A stretch of DNA of 5,434 nt from JBDKJS01 sp039806065. GTDB lineage: Bacteria > Bacteroidota > Bacteroidia > AKYH767-A > 2013-40CM-41-45. Of the stretch, positions 1-5,434 are shown piece after piece. The notes beneath the pieces are model-generated. The model saw only the letters and a list, made by a program, of their open reading frames with translations, was not told where the DNA came from and did not search any database. How positions within the stretch are numbered: position 1 is the stretch's first letter; each line of letters begins with the position of its first letter. A program made the translations under genes and the position numbers. The stretch is from assembly GCA_039806065.1 (NCBI GenBank), contig JBDKJS010000200.1, forward strand, positions 1 to 5,434, written 5' to 3'.

Positions 1-1689
1 TCTCATAAAATAAAAGGTGAAATTAAAGCCAGTTTGGCGTCAGCTATTCTTGCAAAGCAAAAATTGCAAAAAGCCATTGAATTAGAAAAAAATATTACTG
101 CAAAAAATTTCCTTTCATTTAGCCTTGTTAATATTCAAAGTGACATTGCCAATCTTTATAAGGATACGCAGCAATATGAAAAATCACTTCAAGAGCAAAA
201 GAAAAACTTGTCCACCATCCAATCCTGGACCGACTCCTATCTGGAATCAGTAGAAAAAAAACCGAATGATAAAATTACCTATCTGGCTAATGCCTATAAC
301 AATTTAGCGTTGACCTATATTAGCACCATGCCACAGCCCGCTGTGGCCGATACACTAATAGTATATTACCTCAACCAAACAATAGCCAATAGTGAATTGA
401 TTGGCAATAAAGTTTTCTTAAGTAGGGCATATTATAATTATGCAACTTACTTTCAAAAATTAAATAATTTACAAAATAGCATTTCTTATTTATATAAAGC
501 CCTTAATGAAAATGAACTCATCAATGATGCTACTGGAATTCTTATTTGCAAAATAGAAATCGCTTCACACCTCATTAAGTTAAAATTAGAAAAAGAAAAG
601 GCGCTTACTTTAGCTCAAGAAGCCTTAAATACGCTCTACTCGCTTCCTGAATTTGCTCAAAAAGCACAAGTATATCAGGTGTATTGTGATGCACTCATTG
701 CTAATGGCAAAACCGAAAATTTAATTCAATATTTTGATACTGTTTACCAACTAAGCCAAGCTGAACTTAAAAATGCTTTCGACAAAGAAATCACGGAGAT
801 GCAAACCAAGTATGAAACAGTTGAAAAAGAAAATGAAATAATAAAACAACAAGGGGTGATCGAAAAAAAACAATCACAAATGAAATTGCTTTTTGTTGGA
901 ATTGGTGCCGCTATACTTTTTCTTTTACTCATACTTCGCAGCTACCTTCTTAAAAGAAAAGCTAACATCATTATCCAAAAAGAAAAAGATCGGTCGGATG
1001 CTCTTTTACTCAATATTTTACCCGCTCAAACGGCAGCCGAATTAAAACAGAATGGTTACACTGCGGCAAAACAATTTCAAGACTGCACCATTTTATTCAC
1101 CGACTTTAAAGATTTTACGAAAGTAGCTGAACTGCTGAGTCCAGAAAAACTAGTAAGCGAAATAGACTTCTGCTTCAAAGCTTTTGATGATATTATCAGT
1201 AAATATAAAATTGAAAAAATAAAAACTATAGGCGATGCCTATATGTGTGTAGCTGGCATTCCTGAACCTTCTTCTTCGCATGTGAGTGATATGGTAATGG
1301 CCGCCATTGAAATTAGAAATTTCATGGATCAATTGTATTTAGAGCGGGTTCGCCAAAATCAAAATTGTTTTAAAATTAGAATAGGTATCCATACCGGGCC
1401 ATTGGTGGCAGGTGTAGTGGGCAATAAAAAATTTGCTTACGATGTGTGGGGTGATGCAGTAAATATAGCTGCAAGAATGGAGGCAAGTGGCGAAACAGGT
1501 AAGATAAACATTAGTGGCGCCACACAACATTTACTCAGCAAACATTTTGTTGCCACTTACCGCGGTAAGATAGCCGCTAAAAATAAAGGCGAAATAGATA
1601 TGTATTTTGTGGAGTTTGCCCAAAGTGCACAGCCAACCACAGCCCAAGTCATACCATTCACTCATTTAAATAGCAGTACCGCCAGTTAA
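1..1689 (+). CDS. TPR-containing membrane adenylyl cyclase (class III), 5'-truncated
   Basis: The reading frame is open from base 1 with no start, so the N-terminus lies outside the window; the TTG at 34 is not a credible start. Of 562 visible residues (numbered from base 1), about 1-250 are helical and TPR-like (for example around 96-103 and 142-168). A charged coiled coil follows (about 253-294), then one membrane segment (about 296-312). Next comes a signalling helix containing LLLNILP (335-341), and a class III cyclase domain (about 357-540). Metal-binding Asp368 (FTDFKDFT) and Asp412 (KTIGDAYM) are present. Base-selecting Lys408 and Asp481 (YDVWGD) are the adenylate type, since guanylyl cyclases usually carry Glu and Cys there. 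Transition-state Asn488 and Arg492 and phosphate-contacting Lys529 are also present. It should therefore make cAMP from ATP as a homodimer, with the catalytic domain probably cytoplasmic and the TPR part probably periplasmic (topology inferred). The missing N-terminus may hold a signal peptide. The ligand or partner of the TPR part is unknown. Confidence 0.9.
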   Translation, partial: SHKIKGEIKASLASAILAKQKLQKAIELEKNITAKNFLSFSLVNIQSDIANLYKDTQQYEKSLQEQKKNLSTIQSWTDSYLESVEKKPNDKITYLANAYNNLALTYISTMPQPAVADTLIVYYLNQTIANSELIGNKVFLSRAYYNYATYFQKLNNLQNSISYLYKALNENELINDATGILICKIEIASHLIKLKLEKEKALTLAQEALNTLYSLPEFAQKAQVYQVYCDALIANGKTENLIQYFDTVYQLSQAELKNAFDKEITEMQTKYETVEKENEIIKQQGVIEKKQSQMKLLFVGIGAAILFLLLILRSYLLKRKANIIIQKEKDRSDALLLNILPAQTAAELKQNGYTAAKQFQDCTILFTDFKDFTKVAELLSPEKLVSEIDFCFKAFDDIISKYKIEKIKTIGDAYMCVAGIPEPSSSHVSDMVMAAIEIRNFMDQLYLERVRQNQNCFKIRIGIHTGPLVAGVVGNKKFAYDVWGDAVNIAARMEASGETGKINISGATQHLLSKHFVATYRGKIAAKNKGEIDMYFVEFAQSAQPTTAQVIPFTHLNSSTAS

Positions 1690-1710
1690 GACCGTATTTT
1701 AGTTTCACCA

Positions 1711-3219
1711 ATGAAAGCCTTAAAAACTTTACTTACGTTTTGTTTATTTTCAGCCCCCTATTCAGGGCATGGTCAACTGATGACTAATAATGGAGCAGCT
1801 ATCACCATCAAGGCAAGCGCCACTTTATATATTAAAGGTGCTCTTGAAAACAAACCCAATACCACCATTGACAACGAAGGCACCATATACCTTTCAGGTA
1901 ACTGGACCCACAATGCTGCTAACAACTGTTTTGGCACAAGTGAAGGAACAGTAATTTTAAACGGTGGTTCTCAAATTATTGGGGGCTCTAGCACTACTCT
2001 ATTTCATCATCTTACTACTGCTGGTTCGGCTGCCAAAGTATTGCAGATGGATACTGAAGTGGGTGGCGCTGCCAATGGCGGAGTACTTACCCTTAATCAA
2101 CATTTAGATCTAAATGCAAAAGTATTAACAGTAAAAAATCCTGCTGCTGCTGCTATCGTTGATGGTGGCGGAAAAATAATTAGTGAAAATCAAAGTTTGG
2201 ATGCCAAGCTGATTTGGAAAATAGGAACCAATACTGACAATCACCTAATTCCATTTGGCAATGCGCTTTTTGAATCATTACCTGTTTCTTTTCAAACCAC
2301 GGCTGGTATCGCTGGCGATGTAACATTTGCTACCTATAAAACGCCTGCCAATAATTTGCCGCTACCCAACACACCAATAGCAGTTACTCATATTAGAAAT
2401 ATGAGTGGACTCGACAATGATGCCAACATGCCCGATAGATATTGGCTCATTCAGCCTTCGGGAAACCCCACTGCTACACTTCAAATTACTCATGGGGCCA
2501 GTGAACAAGCCACCAATGGGGCCTTCATGTTGCGTGCACAACGTTGGGATCCGGCTAGCAGCGACTGGAATATGCCTTTAGCCGGACAAACAAACGCTGG
2601 ATTCTATGATGCTACAGTACCCGGTGTAGCTAATTGGGGTATATGGGCTATGGCACTCAATAGCAATCCCCTTCCCATCACCTTGCAATCATTCACCGCC
2701 ACGCCTAATGGTCACCTCCAAGTGCTGTGCCAGTGGATTACCGCTAGTGAAATCAACAACGATTATTTTGAATTGCAACACAGTGTGGATGCATTATCAT
2801 TTAACACCATAGCTACTATTGCAGGAGCCGGAAACACCACCACTGAAAACCAATATCAATTCCATCATCTCGATCCTATAATAGGCATTAATTATTACCG
2901 ATTAAAACAAACTGACTTTGATGGAGCCTATTCTTATAGTCAAGTTATTCCTATTGCCTTCAGGCAAGGCAACTTGCTATTACAAGCATTTCCTAACCCT
3001 GCTATGGGTAGCTTTCAAATTGTATCTGACTTTGATAGCCCTGCTGATACCCAGTTTCTGCTCATTGATCAGGAAGGCCGCATTGCCGATCAATTTCCTG
3101 CCCAAGGGATGACTACATTTTATCAAAATCAAAAATTGGCTGCAGGCGTTTACACCCTTAAGGCCATTAGTCTAAATCAAACCATCGGCCACACCCGATT
3201 GGTTTTGCTTCAACAATAA
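1711..3219 (+). CDS. Secreted protein with T9SS type A C-terminal sorting domain
   Basis: This is a complete 502-residue protein starting at ATG 1711. A Lys-containing N-terminus and a short hydrophobic stretch (residues 3-15) form a signal peptide, probably cut near GHG-Q at residues 21-22. Residues about 25-315 are Gly/Asn/Thr-rich with a predicted beta character. They include TVILNGGSQIIGG, a pattern common in Bacteroidota cell-surface proteins. Residues about 321-417 (LPITLQSFTA, then WITASEINNDYFELQHS and YYRLKQTDFDG) match the fibronectin-like module that often precedes the sorting signal. Residues about 422-502 (AFPNPAMGSF, a central IDQEGR, AAGVYTLKA) match the T9SS type A sorting domain. 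The protein is expected to cross the inner membrane by Sec and the outer membrane by T9SS, then be released or anchored at the surface. No catalytic motif is visible, so an adhesive or structural role is only a guess. It starts 21 bp after the cyclase gene, with no Shine-Dalgarno sequence, as is usual in this phylum. Confidence 0.88.
   Translation: MKALKTLLTFCLFSAPYSGHGQLMTNNGAAITIKASATLYIKGALENKPNTTIDNEGTIYLSGNWTHNAANNCFGTSEGTVILNGGSQIIGGSSTTLFHHLTTAGSAAKVLQMDTEVGGAANGGVLTLNQHLDLNAKVLTVKNPAAAAIVDGGGKIISENQSLDAKLIWKIGTNTDNHLIPFGNALFESLPVSFQTTAGIAGDVTFATYKTPANNLPLPNTPIAVTHIRNMSGLDNDANMPDRYWLIQPSGNPTATLQITHGASEQATNGAFMLRAQRWDPASSDWNMPLAGQTNAGFYDATVPGVANWGIWAMALNSNPLPITLQSFTATPNGHLQVLCQWITASEINNDYFELQHSVDALSFNTIATIAGAGNTTTENQYQFHHLDPIIGINYYRLKQTDFDGAYSYSQVIPIAFRQGNLLLQAFPNPAMGSFQIVSDFDSPADTQFLLIDQEGRIADQFPAQGMTTFYQNQKLAAGVYTLKAISLNQTIGHTRLVLLQQ
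3179..3205. terminator. Possible hairpin terminator at convergent gene ends
   Basis: The arm AAACCATCGG (3179-3188) pairs with CCGATTGGTTT (3195-3205) to form about 10 base pairs with one bulged base and a 6-base loop. Four T's (3203-3206, three of them within the stem) and a T-containing tail follow on the plus strand. The hairpin lies inside the last codons of the T9SS gene and 22-48 bases beyond the stop of the minus-strand GGGP synthase gene, so it could act on either transcript. The T-tract is short in both directions and the stem is only moderately GC-rich, so it may be a chance structure in coding sequence. Confidence 0.3.
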
Positions 3220-3226
3220 AATAGCA

Positions 3227-3979
3227 TTACCTACTTTCTATCGTAAAACCATGAATAGCAGCCGACATGGCCGCTATCAATCCTGGATCTTTTTCTATTG
3301 CATTGCCCACTACCAACACATCGGCCCCTGCCTGCAATAAACTAATGGCGCGCTCTGGTGATTTAATACCTCCACCCACCACTATGGGCAACTTAACCAC
3401 TTGCCTTACAGCCGCCACTGTCATACTACTGATGGCATTTCTTGCACCGCTACCTGCATCCATATAAATAAGTTTTTTACCTAGCTGCTCACCGGCCAAT
3501 GCTGTAGCTGCAGCTATATCATGCTTATCATGTGGTATTGGATTGGTACCGCTCATGTACGACACTGATGTGGGATGCCCAGGGTCTATGAGCATATAAC
3601 CAGTAGGAATTACCTCTAAACCCATTTGCTTTATTACACCGGCACTTTCCACATGCTTGCCAATTAAAAAATCGGCATTGCGTCCACTAATTAATGAAAG
3701 CAATAGAAGCGAATCAGCCAAGGGGCTCAGTTGCATGTTACTTCCTGGAAATAACAACACTGGTAAGTCTGTGTGTGCCTTTAATAAACTAATGGTGCGC
3801 TTTAAATAATCACCCGTGAGCAGACTACTGCCCACTAAAATTAAATCTACACCATATTCAGCAGCCATACCTGCCATCACCACTGTTTGGGTGGCATCCA
3901 GGCGGTCAGGATCTATCAATAAGGCAAATAATTTTTTACCTAGATCTTTTGACTTCACTATCTTTTGATAAACCATCAT
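3227..3979 (-). CDS. Geranylgeranylglyceryl-phosphate synthase family (PcrB/GGGPS)
   Basis: The 250-residue protein has the length and TIM-barrel motifs of the GGGPS/PcrB family, which joins a polyprenyl diphosphate to sn-glycerol-1-phosphate through an ether bond. Visible motifs are FALLIDPDRL (18-27, with metal-site Asp23), ILVGSSLLTG (47-56), LLFPGSNMQLSP (75-86), SGRNADFLIGKH (98-109), YMDAGSGA (172-179), the phosphate-binding VVGGGI (200-205) and VVGNAIE (223-229). Archaeal members usually read YLEAGSGA; here Asp174 replaces Glu. Prenyl chain length cannot be read reliably; bacterial relatives use geranylgeranyl or heptaprenyl diphosphate. I chose ATG 3979; ATG 3976 is equally possible, and an in-frame TTG at 3988 is less likely. 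It lies 11 bp after the phosphopantetheinyl transferase stop and is probably cotranscribed with it. Its stop is 7 bp from the stop of the convergent T9SS gene. Confidence 0.9.
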   Translation of the reverse strand: MMVYQKIVKSKDLGKKLFALLIDPDRLDATQTVVMAGMAAEYGVDLILVGSSLLTGDYLKRTISLLKAHTDLPVLLFPGSNMQLSPLADSLLLLSLISGRNADFLIGKHVESAGVIKQMGLEVIPTGYMLIDPGHPTSVSYMSGTNPIPHDKHDIAAATALAGEQLGKKLIYMDAGSGARNAISSMTVAAVRQVVKLPIVVGGGIKSPERAISLLQAGADVLVVGNAIEKDPGLIAAMSAAIHGFTIESR

Positions 3980-3990
3980 GAAATACAAAG

Positions 3991-4620
3991 TTAATAAAAT
4001 ATTGCAGCCTCACCAGTAGCCCAAGCCACTATCCAATCATCTACTATATGATAGGCTATAGCAAATTCATATACCAAATCCGGCATTGACAAATGCCCTA
4101 CCACTTCACCAGAATTGGCAATCACTTCAGGCACATGCACCATTAAATGCTTTTTAAAATCAACTTCCTTTTTGCTATAAATTTTATACATCACCTCTTT
4201 AGCCGTCCAAATCACATAAAGCTGGAGCGCTCGTTGATTTCGGTTATTTACTAACATTAATTGCTCCTTTTCATTTACAAATTTGCCTTCTATTCTCAAT
4301 ATTCGATCGGTCATTCGTTCCACATCTACTCCCACCACCTGGGTCCGGCTCACCATTACTGCATATAAATCCCTACTATGACTGATAGAAATATGCCTTT
4401 CAGCTTTCACATGGGGTTTTCCAAACTGATCATAAAAAGGCGTTTCTTTTATGCCCCATACCCCGTTTAAGATCTTACTCGTCTGCATCCTGTTGATGGC
4501 CACCTGCTGGCCCTTGAGTGCCATACCTGGCAATGGGCCCCTTGGCCTTATCACATAGCACTCTATATCCTGAAGATTATTAAAAAATCCAAACAATAAC
4601 TGCTGACTGCTGTTAATCAT
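3991..4620 (-). CDS. 4'-phosphopantetheinyl transferase superfamily protein
   Basis: The 209-residue protein should transfer the 4'-phosphopantetheine arm of coenzyme A to a serine of a carrier protein, turning the apo form into the holo form. The Sfp-type motifs are in order: HISISHS (76-82), VVGVDVER (95-102, with Mg-binding Asp99 and Glu101) and WTAKEVMYKIYS (138-149, with Glu142 and Lys146 of the WxxKE motif). The size is within the range of single-domain Sfp/AcpT-like enzymes. No polyketide or peptide synthetase gene is in view, so the target is more likely the fatty acid acyl carrier protein, but this is inference. I chose ATG 4620; a TTG at 4632 would add only four residues. It is the first gene of the minus-strand pair with GGGP synthase. 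No clear -7 box (TAnnTTTG) was found upstream on the minus strand. Confidence 0.88.
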   Translation of the reverse strand: MINSSQQLLFGFFNNLQDIECYVIRPRGPLPGMALKGQQVAINRMQTSKILNGVWGIKETPFYDQFGKPHVKAERHISISHSRDLYAVMVSRTQVVGVDVERMTDRILRIEGKFVNEKEQLMLVNNRNQRALQLYVIWTAKEVMYKIYSKKEVDFKKHLMVHVPEVIANSGEVVGHLSMPDLVYEFAIAYHIVDDWIVAWATGEAAIFY

Positions 4621-4725
4621 AATATTCTGCAAATAAGCATAATTTTTCTTTGGCAGCTAATCCCTATTTAAGTATCTTTGTAACGTAAAAAATTGAACAT
4701 CAGATAAATATTATAAATTAACAGA
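4621..4725. other. Divergent intergenic region
   Basis: This A+T-rich stretch of about 105 bp separates the divergent phosphopantetheinyl transferase and ahcY genes. It is the longest non-coding stretch in the window. It holds the rightward promoter described separately and an untranslated leader of about 40 bases for ahcY. The leader shows no Shine-Dalgarno sequence and no long stem that would suggest a riboswitch. I see no matching leftward promoter. Confidence 0.7.
4649..4680 (+). promoter_or_regulatory. Bacteroidota-type -33/-7 promoter of ahcY
   Basis: TTTG at 4649-4652 and TATCTTTG at 4673-4680 are separated by 20 bp. This fits the consensus for the Bacteroidota primary sigma factor (TTTG or TTG near -33, TAnnTTTG near -7). 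Transcription should begin around 4685-4687 and leave a leader of about 40 bases before the ahcY ATG. The match is read by eye; the position directly upstream of a housekeeping gene strengthens it. Confidence 0.72.
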
Positions 4726-5434
4726 ATGAAAACGCAAACAATGGAAAAAACCCTTCCTTACAAAGTGAAGGACATTAAACTGGCCGAATGGGGTCGTAAA
4801 GAAATTAACCTAGCACAAGATGAAATGCCAGGCCTAATGGCACTCCGTGCCGAATATGGAAAACAAAAACCCTTGAAGGGCGCTCGCATTGCCGGTTGCT
4901 TACACATGACCATTCAAACCGCTGTGCTTATCGAAACCCTGGTTGAACTTGGAGCCCAAGTATCATGGTCTTCTTGCAATATTTTCTCTACCCAAGATCA
5001 CGCAGCTGCCGCCATTGCCGCTGCTGGTATCCCAGTATATGCTTGGAAAGGCATGAACGAACAAGAATTTGACTGGTGTATAGAACAAACGCTCCATGCA
5101 TTCGAAAATAACGAACCCCTTAACATGATCCTTGATGATGGTGGCGACCTTACCAATATGGTACTTGACCGCTTCCCTGAACTAGTGGCCAACATCAAAG
5201 GCATCTCTGAAGAAACCACCACCGGTGTACTTCGCCTACACGATCGAGTGAAAAAAGGAACACTCCCTATTCCAGCTATCAACATCAACGACTCCGTTAC
5301 CAAATCAAAATTTGATAATAAATACGGCTGCCGCGAATCATTGGTTGATGCCATTCGCAGGGCCACTGACCTTATGATGGCAGGAAAAGTAGCCGTGGTA
5401 GCAGGTTTTGGCGATGTGGGTAAAGGTTCTGCCG
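4726..5434 (+). CDS. ahcY: Adenosylhomocysteinase (SAH hydrolase), 3'-truncated
   Basis: The frame runs from ATG 4726 past the window end and gives 236 complete codons, about half of a typical enzyme of 430-470 residues. The enzyme reversibly splits S-adenosyl-L-homocysteine into adenosine and homocysteine with bound NAD+, removing the inhibitory by-product of methyl transfer. Visible residues match the catalytic set: His60 (GCLHMT), Asp138 (LDDGGDLT), Glu163 (SEETTTGV), then Lys193, Asp197, Asn198 and Cys202 within NDSVTKSKFDN and YGCRES. The beginning of the NAD-binding Rossmann fold is seen at 227-234 (GFGDVGKG). An in-frame ATG at 4741 could also be the start, since conservation begins around LPYKVKDI; I kept the first ATG, which fits the promoter equally well. 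It is divergent from the phosphopantetheinyl transferase and is probably transcribed from its own promoter. The residues look intact and functional. Confidence 0.96.
   Translation, partial: MKTQTMEKTLPYKVKDIKLAEWGRKEINLAQDEMPGLMALRAEYGKQKPLKGARIAGCLHMTIQTAVLIETLVELGAQVSWSSCNIFSTQDHAAAAIAAAGIPVYAWKGMNEQEFDWCIEQTLHAFENNEPLNMILDDGGDLTNMVLDRFPELVANIKGISEETTTGVLRLHDRVKKGTLPIPAININDSVTKSKFDNKYGCRESLVDAIRRATDLMMAGKVAVVAGFGDVGKGSA

Noticed and set aside
34..36. TTG as the start of the cyclase gene
   Set aside because: The frame stays open to base 1 and the TPR-like sequence continues upstream, so the gene is cut by the window edge rather than starting here.
1695..1702. TATTTTAG as a possible -7 box for the T9SS gene
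   Set aside because: It has one mismatch in the key TTTG part, no -33 element at suitable spacing, and only 8 bases before the ATG.
2141..2154. CTG triplet run in the T9SS gene
   Set aside because: Only four full copies, encoding a short alanine run; too short to suggest phase variation, and triplet changes would keep the frame.
3986..3993. TAACTTTG on the minus strand, an exact match to the -7 box, just upstream of the GGGP synthase ATG
   Set aside because: It overlaps the stop codon of the preceding gene, lies only 6 bases from the ATG, and no TTG is found 17-23 bp further upstream; a chance match within an operon is more likely.
4681..4725. Possible SAH or SAM riboswitch in the ahcY leader
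   Set aside because: The leader is only about 40 bases, A+T-rich and without stems or conserved riboswitch cores.
4998..5366. Open frame of 122 codons on the minus strand
   Set aside because: It lies wholly inside ahcY on the opposite strand, and its translation has no recognisable domain; it is a shadow of the real gene.

Overview
The window most likely comes from a member of the Bacteroidota, probably a Chitinophagaceae-like or related environmental lineage (the lower rank is inference). Four independent signs support this: a secreted protein with a C-terminal type IX secretion (T9SS type A) sorting domain; a bacterial geranylgeranylglyceryl-phosphate synthase of the kind found in this phylum; start regions without Shine-Dalgarno sequences; and a promoter that fits the Bacteroidota -33/-7 consensus (TTTG, 20 bp, TAnnTTTG).

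Layout. Positions 1-1689 (+) hold the 3' part of a membrane-anchored TPR protein with a class III nucleotidyl cyclase domain. Its base-recognition residues (Lys and Asp) predict an adenylyl cyclase. After 21 bp comes 1711-3219 (+), a complete T9SS-exported protein with a signal peptide, a beta-rich body and a sorting domain. It converges, across a 7-bp gap, on a minus-strand pair: a 4'-phosphopantetheinyl transferase (4620 down to 3991) followed after 11 bp by the GGGP synthase (3979 down to 3227). A hairpin in the last codons of the T9SS gene may terminate transcription from one or both sides. Positions 4621-4725 are a divergent intergenic region with a well-formed promoter firing right. Positions 4726-5434 (+) are the 5' part of ahcY, S-adenosylhomocysteine hydrolase, which runs off the right edge.

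How the genes relate. The minus-strand pair is probably one transcription unit. It combines carrier-protein activation (fatty acid or other acyl/peptidyl carriers) with an ether-lipid-type prenyl transfer, so a membrane-lipid link is plausible but not proven. AhcY is a housekeeping enzyme of the methyl cycle transcribed divergently from them. The cyclase and the T9SS protein are codirectional and closely spaced, but nothing in the sequence shows a shared function.

The window is almost entirely coding; the longest gene-free stretch is about 105 bp. I found no RNA genes, CRISPR arrays, insertion sequences, attachment sites or origins, and no convincing sign of a new multi-gene system. The most interesting points are the TPR-cyclase architecture with adenylate-type residues and the archaeal-type lipid enzyme next to the phosphopantetheinyl transferase.
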